Source of the DNA: G963676655 sp963678305
Lineage (GTDB): Bacteria; Verrucomicrobiota; Lentisphaeria; Victivallales; Victivallaceae
DNA length: 64,000 nt
Direction of reading: 5' to 3'
Assembly (NCBI GenBank): GCA_963678305.2
Contig: CAXXVV010000017.1
Location: 620,001 to 684,000 of the forward strand
The notes beneath the pieces were generated by a model, which worked only from the letters and a program-made list of their open reading frames with translations, searched no databases and was not told the origin of the DNA. Position 1 is the first letter of the stretch, and the number at the start of each line of letters is the position of its first letter. The translations under genes were made by a program, and so were the position numbers. Shown here in pieces: positions 26,731 to 35,357 of the stretch.

Positions 26731-28617
26731 ATGCCTCCATTCAACGAAAAAGTCTTGCTGACCGCAAGCGAATTAACCATCAATATCGGAACTCAAACGC
26801 TGCTCGATCAGGCATCCCTGACCATTCACGAGGGCGAACGTATCGGCCTGGTCGGACGAAACGGCTGCGGCAAATCAACTTTCATGAAAATCCTGACCGG
26901 AGCGGAAATCCCCTCCTCCGGCATCGTTACCAGAACCACCGGACTAACTGTTTCCTATCTGCCGCAGGATTTTGCTGTGGACATCAGCCGGACTGTTGCC
27001 GAAAACATTCGCGACGGACAGCAGCGCGTCTACGACGCCTTGAAACGCTATGAATCTTTGCCGTTGGAATCGCCGGAACACGCCGAACTTGAACAATGGC
27101 TGAACCTGCACAACCAGTGGAACCCGGAATCCCGCTTGAAAGCCTATATGTCAGCCCTGCGCACTCCCCCGGGCGACATGCTGTGTGAAAACCTTTCCGG
27201 CGGCGAACGCCGCCGGGTCGCTCTGGCCCGGGCCGTCGCGGCCGAACCGGATCTACTCCTGCTTGATGAACCGACCAACCATCTTGATGTGAAAACAGTT
27301 GAATGGATCGAGGATTTCATGGCATCCTGGCGGGGAACCTGTATTTTCGTCACTCATGACCGCTATTTTCTGGACAATCTGGCAACCCGGATCGTGGAGC
27401 TTGACCGGGGCAAATTTTATTCCTACGACGGTAATTATTCCGACTTTCTGATCGGCAAAGCCCAGCGGCATGAACTCGAAGAAAAATCGGAACAGAAACG
27501 CCAGCACTTTTTGCGAACCGAAATCAACTGGGTCCGTTCAAATCCCAAAGCAAGGACCAGACGCAACCAGGGCCGCTTGAAACGCTTTAACGCGATCGCC
27601 GCGGAGGCCCCGCCGGAAAGAGACGAAGACATCGAACTGGTTATCCCGCCGGCCGACCGCCTCGGTAATAAAGTCGCCGCCATGAATGAAGTTTCCATCT
27701 CTTTTGGCAACACCAGACTGTTTGATAAATTTGATTTTGTCTTTGAACCCGGCTGCCGCATCGGGATTGTCGGGCGCAACGGCTGCGGTAAGACCACATT
27801 ATTGAAAATGCTGACCGGGGAACTGGCCCCGGATTCCGGGAGCATCGAAGTTGCGGAGACCGTGAAATTCAATTATATCGACCAGAATCGCCTGAAACTC
27901 AACCCGACAAACACGGTCATCCAGGAAATCAGCGATGACCGGGAATTTGTCAAGCTGGGCAGCGAAACTATCAAGGTTTGGAGCTATCTCAAAAGATTCC
28001 TTTTTACCGATGAACGTATCAATACCACTGTGGAACGTCTCTCCGGCGGCGAAAAAGCCCGGTTGATAATCGCCAAAATCCTGAAAGACGGCGGCAACTT
28101 CCTGATCCTCGACGAACCGACAAACGATCTTGACCTGTCAACCCTGCGGCTGCTGGAAGAAGCGCTGGCGGCGTATGACGGCTGCGTCATAACTGTCAGC
28201 CACGACCGCTGGTTCCTGAACCGGGTTTGTACTTCAATTCTCGGTTTTGAGGACAATGACGAAATAATCTACGAGCTGGGCGATTACGACAACTATCTCG
28301 AAAAACGCGCCGGGCGAATAAGCGCGCCGGCCCCGGTTAAAGAACCGGCTAAGGCTGAAACCAGGGTCAAAAACAAAGCCGGCAAGCTCTCATACAAGGA
28401 TCAGCGGGAACTGGAATCAATGGAAGAGCGCATTCTGGAAACTGAAGCGGAGATCGAGGGCATAAACTCAAAGTTCAGTTCGCCTGATTTTTTCACGGAC
28501 CACGGACACGAAGCGGAGGAGCTTCACGCGAAACTGGAAACCCTTCAGGAAGAACTGCAAGCCATGTATGCCCGCTGGGAAGAACTGGAAATCCTCAAGG
28601 CCGAACTGGAATCCTGA
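26731..28617 (+). CDS. ABC-F family ATPase (Uup-like)
   Basis: The 628-residue protein contains two ABC cassettes without membrane segments. The first has Walker A GRNGCGKST (42-50), signature LSGGERRR and Walker B LLLLDEPTNHLD; the second has GRNGCGKTT, LSGGEKAR and FLILDEPTNDLD. Between them is an arm-linker region (LRTEINWVRSNPKARTRRNQGRL), and the C-terminus is a charged coiled coil (SYKDQRELESMEERI onwards), as in Uup, which binds DNA or ribosomes. ABC-F proteins act on the ribosome rather than in transport. The arrangement and C-terminal domain favour Uup over EttA. It is preceded by only four bases from the upstream gene. Confidence 0.9.
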   Translation: MPPFNEKVLLTASELTINIGTQTLLDQASLTIHEGERIGLVGRNGCGKSTFMKILTGAEIPSSGIVTRTTGLTVSYLPQDFAVDISRTVAENIRDGQQRVYDALKRYESLPLESPEHAELEQWLNLHNQWNPESRLKAYMSALRTPPGDMLCENLSGGERRRVALARAVAAEPDLLLLDEPTNHLDVKTVEWIEDFMASWRGTCIFVTHDRYFLDNLATRIVELDRGKFYSYDGNYSDFLIGKAQRHELEEKSEQKRQHFLRTEINWVRSNPKARTRRNQGRLKRFNAIAAEAPPERDEDIELVIPPADRLGNKVAAMNEVSISFGNTRLFDKFDFVFEPGCRIGIVGRNGCGKTTLLKMLTGELAPDSGSIEVAETVKFNYIDQNRLKLNPTNTVIQEISDDREFVKLGSETIKVWSYLKRFLFTDERINTTVERLSGGEKARLIIAKILKDGGNFLILDEPTNDLDLSTLRLLEEALAAYDGCVITVSHDRWFLNRVCTSILGFEDNDEIIYELGDYDNYLEKRAGRISAPAPVKEPAKAETRVKNKAGKLSYKDQRELESMEERILETEAEIEGINSKFSSPDFFTDHGHEAEELHAKLETLQEELQAMYARWEELEILKAELES

Positions 28618-28634
28618 TCCGTATAACGGATTTT
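28617..28634 (+). terminator. Weak rho-independent terminator after the ABC-F gene
   Basis: ATCCGT-ATA-ACGGAT forms a 6-bp stem with a 3-base loop, followed by TTTT, immediately after the stop codon. The stem is short, so termination may be partial. Confidence 0.35.
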
Positions 28635-28713
28635 GAGCGCCATAAATAACCATTAAATATTGATTTTCAGGACAATTGGATAATATTTACATAATGAAAA
28701 AGAAGAGAATATT

Positions 28714-29784
28714 ATGAAATATTTAAAACGATACAGATATTTGTTTGCGTTAATGCTTGCGGCAACTTGCGGCTGCGTTTCCGAAAACCAGATCAAAACC
28801 ACTCCAGCCGATCTCGCAAGAGGTGAAGTTGCGCTGTTCTACGCGACTGACCGGAATATTGAGAACGAAAACAAATCCGATTTTGAATATGGCGAAAAAC
28901 GCGGTTCAGCGGTCAGCTTCGGAACCTGCCAGGTGGCGATCGATATCAAAAAAGACGCCGCCAGGCGCAAGTCCATCTGGTATTTTAAACCGCACTTGTA
29001 CAACCACATAAAAGACTTGAAGAAAATTGACAAACGACAGTTTTTGTCAGCAGTAAGACATAAGCTTGCAACCGGAAAAAATAAAAAGATCATAATCTTT
29101 ATCCACGGCTATAATGAATCATTTGACGACGCCGCGAAAAAATTCGCGCAGATTGTTTATTCGTTGAAATTTGACGGACTGCCGATCTTCTTCAGTTGGG
29201 CCTCCCGGGACAAGCTGAACGGATACTTCGCCGACGAAGCGACCATTAAGTGGTCCAAAGTCAATATCAAAAATTTCATAAAAGATCTGCTGTACGCCGA
29301 CAGTTCGAGTCAGGTTTATCTGATCGCCCACAGCATGGGCAATCGCGGCATGACCCGGGCCTTCAATGACTTGATTTCAGACGACCCGCTGCTGGTCCAG
29401 CGGTTTAAAGCCTTGATCATGGCCGCGCCGGATATTGATTCGGAAGTCTTCAAGGTGGATATCGCCCCGAAAATGCTGGCATCGCGAGTCCCGGTTGTCC
29501 TCTATGTTTCCACAAAGGATCTGGCAATGTCGTCCTCCGCCTCACTGAAAACCACTTACCAGCGACTGGGCGACGGGCATCATCCGGTCATTATAAAGGG
29601 AATCGATACCATTGACATATCGCTTGTCTCCCGGAAGCTCCTCGGACACAACTATATTTTTAACAACCAGGCGGTAATCAAGGATCTGGCGGAAGTAATC
29701 AACCGAGGCACCCCGCCGCAAAGCCGGTCCTGTCTCAAACCGGCAAAGACAGCGGAAGGCCCTTACTGGAAAATGGAAAAATAA
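28714..29784 (+). CDS. Alpha/beta hydrolase lipoprotein (DUF900 type)
   Basis: The 356-residue protein has a signal sequence with a lipobox-like TCGC at Cys21, so it is probably anchored in the envelope. It then follows the DUF900 pattern: EVALFYATDRN, GTCQVAIDIKK, the oxyanion segment IIIFIHGYNESFDDA, FFSWASRDKLNGYFADEA, and the nucleophile elbow YLIAHSMGNRGM (GxSxG-like, Ser in HSMG). These are serine hydrolases of unknown substrate. The ATG of the next gene overlaps the TAA, so it is co-transcribed and possibly coupled with the two transporter halves; no functional link is known. Confidence 0.82.
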   Translation: MKYLKRYRYLFALMLAATCGCVSENQIKTTPADLARGEVALFYATDRNIENENKSDFEYGEKRGSAVSFGTCQVAIDIKKDAARRKSIWYFKPHLYNHIKDLKKIDKRQFLSAVRHKLATGKNKKIIIFIHGYNESFDDAAKKFAQIVYSLKFDGLPIFFSWASRDKLNGYFADEATIKWSKVNIKNFIKDLLYADSSSQVYLIAHSMGNRGMTRAFNDLISDDPLLVQRFKALIMAAPDIDSEVFKVDIAPKMLASRVPVVLYVSTKDLAMSSSASLKTTYQRLGDGHHPVIIKGIDTIDISLVSRKLLGHNYIFNNQAVIKDLAEVINRGTPPQSRSCLKPAKTAEGPYWKMEK

Positions 29785-30353
29785 TGAGTAAGCTGAAAAT
29801 ATATTACGACCTGTATTCAACTTTTTTTAAGATCGGCGCGGTAACCATCGGCGGCGGCTATGTCATGCTGCCGATAATTCAGCGCGAAGCGGTCGACAAG
29901 CATCACTGGGTAACCGAAGAGGAAGTCCTCGACTATTACGCATTATCCCAGTCAATCCCCGGAATTATCGCGGTAAACACCGCCGCTTTAGTCGGCTACA
30001 AACAAAAGAAACTGCCGGGGGCGATTGCCGCCGCGCTTGGAGTCATAACCCCGTCAATTCTGATTATCATGGCTATCGCGGCATTCTGCACCAGGTTTGC
30101 CGATAATCCGTATGTCCAAAAAGCTTTCGGCGGCATTCGGGCCGCTGTTACCGCAATGGTAATTATGGCGGTCGTCAGGATGTGGAAAAAAGCGGTAGTC
30201 GATAAGACAGGTATATTTTTCGCGATACTAGGCTTTGTCGCGGTTGTATTTTTCAGGGTATCCCCGATCTATATGATCATCCTCGGAGCAGCGGCTGGAG
30301 TGCTTCTGAAATATACGCTGAAGAAAGAAAGCAAACCGGAGAATAAAGTATGA
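29784..30353 (+). CDS. Chromate transporter-type (CHR) membrane protein, half-length subunit A
   Basis: The 189-residue protein is a short-chain CHR family member: FFKIGAVTIGGGYVMLPIIQRE at the start, then ALSQSIPGIIAVNTAALVGYK and four or five more transmembrane helices. The conserved IGGGYVMLP and QSIPGIIAVN motifs match ChrA. Short CHR proteins work as antiparallel pairs, and the second half follows with a 4-base ATGA overlap, so this is a genuine two-gene pair and not a frameshifted long ChrA. Activity on chromate is inferred from the family only; many CHR proteins have other anions as substrates. The start overlaps the upstream stop by one base. Confidence 0.86.
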   Translation: MSKLKIYYDLYSTFFKIGAVTIGGGYVMLPIIQREAVDKHHWVTEEEVLDYYALSQSIPGIIAVNTAALVGYKQKKLPGAIAAALGVITPSILIIMAIAAFCTRFADNPYVQKAFGGIRAAVTAMVIMAVVRMWKKAVVDKTGIFFAILGFVAVVFFRVSPIYMIILGAAAGVLLKYTLKKESKPENKV

Positions 30354-30910
30354 TAATACTCTGGAAACTGTTTTATTCTTTTGCCCGGATCGGTTCATTC
30401 GCGATCGGCGGCGGTTACGTAATCCTGCCGTTGCTGCTGCAGGAGTCGCTGGATCAGAAATGGATGACTCAAGACCAATTCGTGGATATGCTGGCGGTAT
30501 CGCAGATCACACCGGGGCCGATCGCCATCAACATGGCGACTTACGTCGGGTATCATATGGGCGGAGTCGGCGGCTCGCTCACCGCGTCATTCGCGGTTGT
30601 CCTTCCGTCTTTCACTCTTTTGATGTTTCTGGCCATCTTCTTTTTCCATTTTTATGAATCAAAGTTCGCCAAATCAATCTTTTACGGTTTGCGGCCGACC
30701 GTGACCGGACTGATTGCCGCCGCCGCGGTCCAGATCGGTTTGATCTCGATTCTCGATGTGGAATCGGTTTACGCTCCCAATCTTTTCGCGGCTTTCGACT
30801 GGAAAGCCTGCCTGATTTTGCTTGTCGCCGTCGGCGCGATATGGAAATGGGATGTTCACCCGATAATCCTGGTCATTGCCGCCGGCGCGGCCGGGATTGC
30901 CTTCCTCTGA
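30350..30910 (+). CDS. Chromate transporter-type (CHR) membrane protein, half-length subunit B
   Basis: The 186-residue protein is the partner of the preceding gene and shows the same signature elements: FARIGSFAIGGGYVILPLL, WMTQDQFVDMLAVSQITPGPIAINMATYVGY, and GLRPTVTGLIAAAAVQIG, followed by further membrane helices. The two halves have the pattern of a split ChrA with opposite topology. It ends exactly where the convergent AraC gene ends (stop codons adjacent, no gap). Confidence 0.86.
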   Translation: MIILWKLFYSFARIGSFAIGGGYVILPLLLQESLDQKWMTQDQFVDMLAVSQITPGPIAINMATYVGYHMGGVGGSLTASFAVVLPSFTLLMFLAIFFFHFYESKFAKSIFYGLRPTVTGLIAAAAVQIGLISILDVESVYAPNLFAAFDWKACLILLVAVGAIWKWDVHPIILVIAAGAAGIAFL

Positions 30911-31732
30911 TCACGTCCGGTAACGTTTGCGATACGTCAAGGCGCTTACCCCGACAGCCTTTTTGATGACTTTGGAAAAATAACAAGGGTCCGGAATTCC
31001 GCACTCAACCGCCACGTCTCCGGCCGATATATCGGTCAGTCGCAACATTTCCAGAGCTTTTCTCAACCGGAAATCATAGAGATACTCCCCCGGCGTCATC
31101 CCGGTATGCCGGCGAACGACCCGGGTCAGCGTCGAACGATGCACCTCCAGCATATCCGCCATGGCATTTATGTTGACGCTTTCATTGGCAAAGTTGTCAC
31201 GCACCATCGCGAAAAAGGCCTGCAGCAGCTTTTCTTCACTCCCCACGGCACGTTCCCCTGCTCCGGCGGCGGCCAGGATCTGCCAGGCGACCGCGGTCAG
31301 ATTGCGCATTTCGGTAATTGTCGAGTTATGGATGCGTTTTTCCAGGGTTTCAAATAAATCCTCCGGACACTTCCCCGCGAAAAATGGTTTACGCGGATAC
31401 TGAAAACCACGCAGTAAAGCCACCGCCATCGGACCGTCAAGAGTAAACCAGCGATATTCCCACGGAGCCTCAATTCCGCTCAGAATGTGATCATCCCCGC
31501 TTAAATAGTAAAATGCCTGTTGAGGCTCAAACAAATAGGCTTTCCTGTCGATAACCACCTCGCCTTTTCCCCGGATGCACCAGTACAACTGGGTGAAGCT
31601 CCTGTCCAGATGATATTCCCGCCGGTCCTCTTCCAGAATATAATGCCCGGCCGAACGTACGGAGAACGGCAACGGCGCGTCGTCCCCGGTGAATTTTACC
31701 CGGTAAACCGCTTTTTGAATGTATTCACTCAT
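30911..31732 (-). CDS. AraC-family transcriptional regulator
   Basis: The 273-residue protein has an N-terminal cupin-type sensor (QLYWCIRGKGEVVIDRKAYLFEPQQAFYYLSGDDH) and a C-terminal AraC domain with NINAMADMLEVHRSTLTRVVRRHTGMTPGEYL and the second unit DVAVECGIPDPCYFSKVIKKAVGVSAL. It is divergent from the GH4 gene at 32095 across about 360 bases, so it is probably the activator of that enzyme in response to a sugar. No Shine-Dalgarno is evident before the ATG. It has no close sequence identity with the AraC gene at 5190 outside the DNA-binding domain. Confidence 0.88.
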   Translation of the reverse strand: MSEYIQKAVYRVKFTGDDAPLPFSVRSAGHYILEEDRREYHLDRSFTQLYWCIRGKGEVVIDRKAYLFEPQQAFYYLSGDDHILSGIEAPWEYRWFTLDGPMAVALLRGFQYPRKPFFAGKCPEDLFETLEKRIHNSTITEMRNLTAVAWQILAAAGAGERAVGSEEKLLQAFFAMVRDNFANESVNINAMADMLEVHRSTLTRVVRRHTGMTPGEYLYDFRLRKALEMLRLTDISAGDVAVECGIPDPCYFSKVIKKAVGVSALTYRKRYRT

Positions 31733-32094
31733 ATGCTACAATAATACAATCTATTATACAATTGTTCAATTGAAAAATGCTCTGTCAAACTTTAAATTAA
31801 TATCAGTTTCATAAAATACAATGCAACAATTATTAAAAAATATGATTTTCAAAGTTGTATGATTTTCAAAGTTGATTGAGACTCAGACGGCACCGCCAAA
31901 AGTCCCGGTGATGGATTTTGTCGGCATTTACCGAGCGGATTTTTTCTTTCGGATTCATGCGAATACCCTCAGCGGTCTTTAAATGAAGTTGAAGAAAACA
32001 GCCGTCGGCAAGGGCGCAAAAGGCGCGGCGCGACTTTTGTCGGAGCCGTTACTCATATTAAAAACAAACATCTGATCAAAAACGGAGTATCAAA
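31733..32094. other. Divergent intergenic region with duplicated 17-mer and a short vestigial ORF
   Basis: The region between the AraC and GH4 genes contains a perfect tandem duplication of the 17-mer TATGATTTTCAAAGTTG (31841-31857 and 31858-31874) and, on the minus strand at 31958-31866, a 30-codon frame beginning MNPKEKIRSVNADKIHHRDF. Its first part resembles the N-terminus of uroporphyrinogen-decarboxylase-fold proteins. The GH4 gene has GGAG just before its ATG. No clear promoter was found. Confidence 0.45.
31841..31874. repeat. Perfect tandem duplication of a 17-mer
   Basis: Two adjacent identical copies of TATGATTTTCAAAGTTG lie 220 bases upstream of the GH4 gene. They could be AraC binding half-sites or a simple slippage duplication. 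AraC proteins often bind direct repeats of about this length. Confidence 0.6.
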
Positions 32095-33474
32095 ATGAGC
32101 GGACCAAAAGTCGCGGTAATCGGAGCCGGCAGTTATTTTTTCGGAAAACCGGTTATCTGGAACATGGTAAAAAGCCCGATTCTTTCAGGCGGCACCCTGG
32201 TACTGGTAGACACCAATCCCGACACCCTTAAAACCATGATGGAACTGGCTCAGCGCGCTATTGACGCTTCCGGTTCAACAACAAAAGTAATAGGCTCAAC
32301 TGACCGTAGGGAAGTTATTGCCGACTGTGACTTCATCGTCTTAAGCTTTTCCGCTAAAAACTCCTGGTATCGCGGCGTCGACACCCGAATAGCCAAAAAA
32401 TACGGGATCACCATGTGCTCTTCGGATACCATCGGCCCCGGCGGGATCTTCCGCGCCCTGCGTGAAGTGCCGGAAGTACTGGCGGTTTGCCGCGATGTCG
32501 AAGAACTCTGCCCCAACGCCTGGGTCATCAACTTCATTAATCCGACCTCCGTTCTCGGTATCGCCATGATGCGCTATGCCCCGAATGTCAAATCATTCGC
32601 GCTGTGCGACGGCAATCATCTGCCCGGATCGAAAACTTATCATATGCGCTTGGCCAGGATTCTTGGAGAAAATGAAGAACCGACGCCTGAAATGCTGGAA
32701 AAACTCGAATATAAGATCGGCGGAATCAACCACTGCACATTTATGACCGTTTGCCGTTATGACGGTGAGGACCGTATGCCGTACATCAAACAGACGATGG
32801 CGGAAAACTCCTACAAGGAAAATTTCAACGGACCAAGCTTCAAGGCAAAACCCCGCTTAAACTTTGATTACGCCCTGCAGCTAATGGATATCTATGAAGC
32901 ATATCCGACCGCAGTCAGCCATACCAAAGAATATGTCCCGTTCTTCCAGGGCTACGGCGTCATGCCCAACACCCCGGAACCGATCATCCCGTTTGATGCC
33001 TACAATCGCGCCGAAGAAATGGCCGCAGCCTGGGAAAAAACCCAAAAGCTCGCTTCAGGCGAAACCCCGATTGAAGAGTTTATCGATAATCGGCATGGCG
33101 ACCACGCAACCGATATCATCGAAAGCATGTGGGGTAAACTCGGCAAACCGTTCTTTATCAACAGTCCCAATCGCGGCGCGGTGACCAATATGCCGGACGA
33201 TGCACTCCTCGAACTTGAATGTACCGTCGACATGGAAAACGGCCCGCAGCCCAAACCGTTCGGCGAAATGCCGCGCGGAATTCTGGGACTGCAAATGCAG
33301 GTCCTTGACAGTCACGAACTGACGGCACAGGCCGCAGTCACATGTGATAAAAAGATTCTGCTCCGCGCCATGATGACCGATCCTCTGATCAACAATATCG
33401 GCGATGCCAAAATGATCATGGAAGAACTGCTGGAAATCGAAAAAGATATCCTTCCGAAAGACTGGTATAAGTAA
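32095..33474 (+). CDS. Glycoside hydrolase family 4 enzyme (alpha-glucosidase/alpha-galactosidase type)
   Basis: The 459-residue protein has an N-terminal Rossmann motif (VIGAGSYFFG), the TSVLGIAM segment after INFINP, Cys171 in ALCDGNH and His213 in GGINHCTF as probable Mn ligands, and NSPNRGAVTNMPDDALLELE near the C-terminus. These fit NAD- and Mn-dependent GH4 enzymes. It is only distantly related to the GH4 gene at 3592-5079, so substrates probably differ. GGAG eight bases upstream supports the ATG. It is divergent from an AraC gene and followed by a strong terminator, so it is monocistronic. Confidence 0.86.
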   Translation: MSGPKVAVIGAGSYFFGKPVIWNMVKSPILSGGTLVLVDTNPDTLKTMMELAQRAIDASGSTTKVIGSTDRREVIADCDFIVLSFSAKNSWYRGVDTRIAKKYGITMCSSDTIGPGGIFRALREVPEVLAVCRDVEELCPNAWVINFINPTSVLGIAMMRYAPNVKSFALCDGNHLPGSKTYHMRLARILGENEEPTPEMLEKLEYKIGGINHCTFMTVCRYDGEDRMPYIKQTMAENSYKENFNGPSFKAKPRLNFDYALQLMDIYEAYPTAVSHTKEYVPFFQGYGVMPNTPEPIIPFDAYNRAEEMAAAWEKTQKLASGETPIEEFIDNRHGDHATDIIESMWGKLGKPFFINSPNRGAVTNMPDDALLELECTVDMENGPQPKPFGEMPRGILGLQMQVLDSHELTAQAAVTCDKKILLRAMMTDPLINNIGDAKMIMEELLEIEKDILPKDWYK

Positions 33475-33492
33475 TCTGAATAATCCATTACT

Positions 33493-33523
33493 GCCCGGGA
33501 TAATTTTTATCCCGGGCTTTTTT
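33493..33523 (+). terminator. Rho-independent terminator after the GH4 gene
   Basis: GCCCGGGATAA and TTATCCCGGGC form an 11-bp GC-rich stem with a 3-base loop (33493-33517), followed by TTTTTT. It lies 19 bases past the GH4 stop and before the convergent alanine dehydrogenase gene. Confidence 0.92.
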
Positions 33524-33536
33524 ATGCCTTGATATA

Positions 33537-34643
33537 TTATACCGGATAAGGCGTATATTCCATGGTTAACGCGCTTGCGACATTGCTGTTGGTAAGTTTG
33601 CCGTCATAACAGTTCAAACCGGCCTGCAGCGGTTTGCTTTTGGCCAGCGCCGCTTCCAGCCCGAGATTGGCGATCATCAAACCATATTTGTTCGTTACGC
33701 TGGTCAATGCCATAGTCGAACTGAGACTGACCGCCCCCGGCATGTTGGCAACGCAATAGTGGACGATCCCGTCCACCACATAAGTCGGATTGTTATGACT
33801 GGTCGGACGCGCAGTCTCGAGACATCCGCCCTGGTCGATAGCGATATCAACTATCACCGCTCCGGGTTTCATCAACTTCAGGTCTTCACGTCTAACCAGT
33901 TTCGGGGCCGCCGCGCCGGGAATCAAGACCGCGCCGATTACCAGATCAGCCGTCGCGATTTCTTCCAGAATATTGTAACGGGTCGAAAACAGCGTTTTAA
34001 TATGCGAACCGAAAATATCGTCCACTTCCTGCAATCGGCGGGCGGAAATATCCATCACCGTCACATCCGCGCCAAGGCCGATTGCCATCTTGGCGGCATT
34101 TGTCCCGGAAATCCCGGCGCCGATGATTACAACTTTCCCTTTACGAATACCGGGAACTCCGCCCAACAGGATGCCGCGTCCGCCAAAACTTTTTTCGAGG
34201 TATTTGGCTCCTTCCTGCACCGCAAGACGACCGGCGATCTGACTCATCGGCATCAACAGCGGCAGCGATCCGTCATTTTCCATAACCGTCTCGTAAGCGA
34301 CCGCTTTAACTTGCTTTTCCAGCAGCGCTTCAGTCAATTCGCGGTCCGCCGCCAAATGCAGGTAGGTGAACAGAATCTGGCCCGGATGAAAAAAGTCATA
34401 TTCCACCGGCAGCGGCTCCTTGACCTTGATGATCATCTCCGCATCATCAAATAATTTATGCTTATCGGTAACAATCGTACAACCATATTCTTTATATTCA
34501 GCGTCGGTAAAACCTGAACCGTCACCGGCTCCGGCCTCAACCATCACTTCATGTCCGCAATTGACGTATTCACCGGCACTGACCGGAGTCAGGCCGACGC
34601 GATACTCTTCTGTTTTTATTTCCTTCACCAATCCGATTTTCAT
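33537..34643 (-). CDS. ald: Alanine dehydrogenase
   Basis: The 368-residue protein matches NAD-dependent L-alanine dehydrogenase, which interconverts alanine and pyruvate plus ammonium. The N-terminus MKIGLVKEIKTEEYRVGLTP is the family signature with the pyruvate-binding Arg; KVKEPLPVEYDFFHPGQILFTYLHLA contains the catalytic Lys and His; VIIGAGISGTNAAKMAIGLGADVTVMD is the Rossmann fold; IVDIAIDQGGCLETARPTSH follows. Length fits the family (about 370). GAGGTG five bases upstream supports the ATG. It is monocistronic. In a fermenter it would dispose of or assimilate ammonia and balance redox. Confidence 0.95.
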   Translation of the reverse strand: MKIGLVKEIKTEEYRVGLTPVSAGEYVNCGHEVMVEAGAGDGSGFTDAEYKEYGCTIVTDKHKLFDDAEMIIKVKEPLPVEYDFFHPGQILFTYLHLAADRELTEALLEKQVKAVAYETVMENDGSLPLLMPMSQIAGRLAVQEGAKYLEKSFGGRGILLGGVPGIRKGKVVIIGAGISGTNAAKMAIGLGADVTVMDISARRLQEVDDIFGSHIKTLFSTRYNILEEIATADLVIGAVLIPGAAAPKLVRREDLKLMKPGAVIVDIAIDQGGCLETARPTSHNNPTYVVDGIVHYCVANMPGAVSLSSTMALTSVTNKYGLMIANLGLEAALAKSKPLQAGLNCYDGKLTNSNVASALTMEYTPYPV

Positions 34644-34992
34644 AATAACACCTCGCTTATTTTACGATTTTTGTCTCTATTATAAATATAAATGCGCAAA
34701 ACACATATTTCAATCAATAAAAATATGATAATCGTTATAAATTATATCTTTTTTACGAAAAACATAAAAACAGATAATAAACAGAAAAAACTTGAGATAA
34801 TTGTGATGATTACGGCAGCATAGTTTCGAAGTGTTGTTTATATAGTATATAGCATCACTTAATTTAAGAAATAAATAAAAATCACTTATTTGCAAACACT
34901 TACAAGTAAAAAACAATCAACCGGAGAGACTATTAAAAGAATTAAAATGAACTTTTTTGCAAAACAAAGCAATTCATATTAAGCCCCCGTGA

Positions 34993-35140
34993 GCGCGGAC
35001 GTCTCGTCCGCATCAAGGGTACGTCTCGTACCCGTTGCCTGGGAGCGCGGACGTCTCGTCCGCATCAAGGGTACGTCTCGTACCCGTTGCCTGGGCGCGC
35101 GGACGTCTCGTCCGCATCAAGGGTACGTCTCGTACCCGTT
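34993..35140. repeat. Three tandem copies of a 52-bp double-hairpin repeat
   Basis: Copies begin at 34993, 35045 and 35097 (period 52; the third is truncated to 44 bases). Each has two perfect palindromes with a TCT loop: GCGGACG-TCT-CGTCCGC and GGGTACG-TCT-CGTACCC, joined by CATCAA. The copies are contiguous with no unique spacers. Confidence 0.9.
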
Positions 35141-35224
35141 TCAGGAGTTTGGTTAATCATGGGTATTTACCGGCATCTACAGCCGTCAAGTGGATTAGAC
35201 TTAACGGGCTCCAAACCTATTTTT

Positions 35225-35261
35225 GCAGGCGAGAACGCCTGCTTGCGGACGAGACGTCCGC
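35225..35261. repeat. Inverted partial copy of the hairpin repeat
   Basis: GCAGGCG-AGAA-CGCCTGC (35225-35242) is followed by GCGGACG-AGA-CGTCCGC (35245-35261), the latter being the exact reverse complement of the first palindrome in the 34993-35140 array. The opposite orientation, about 100 bases away, is typical of REP pairs. Confidence 0.8.
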
Positions 35262-35357
35262 GTTCCCGGGAAGTAGCATATTGATCTTTAGTGATTTCAT
35301 TTAAATATGAACAATCCACTAAAACAACGAAAGAACCTTTTTCAGAAATCAAATAAT

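Larger units (their letters stand above)
34644..35357. other. 714-base intergenic region with REP-like hairpin cluster
   Basis: The first 340 bases are AT-rich with no gene seen. From 34993 three tandem copies of a 52-bp hairpin unit follow, then about 60 bases of unremarkable sequence, then a hairpin pair in the other orientation at 35225-35261. The apparent 89-codon frame across the repeats is a translation of the hairpins and not a gene. Confidence 0.7.

Noticed and set aside
29784..30910. Frameshifted long chromate transporter
   Set aside because: Two separate half-length proteins with an ATGA overlap and complete motifs in each are the known short-chain CHR pair.
33759..34454. 231-codon plus-strand frame
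   Set aside because: Antisense to the alanine dehydrogenase gene, which has full family motifs.
34993..35140. CRISPR-like regular repeats
   Set aside because: The 52-bp units are contiguous, contain the palindromes themselves and have no unique spacers between them, and no cas gene is present.
35035..35304. 89-codon plus-strand frame over the hairpin repeats
   Set aside because: Its translation only reflects the repeated hairpins and continues into unrelated sequence; no ribosome binding site or family resemblance.
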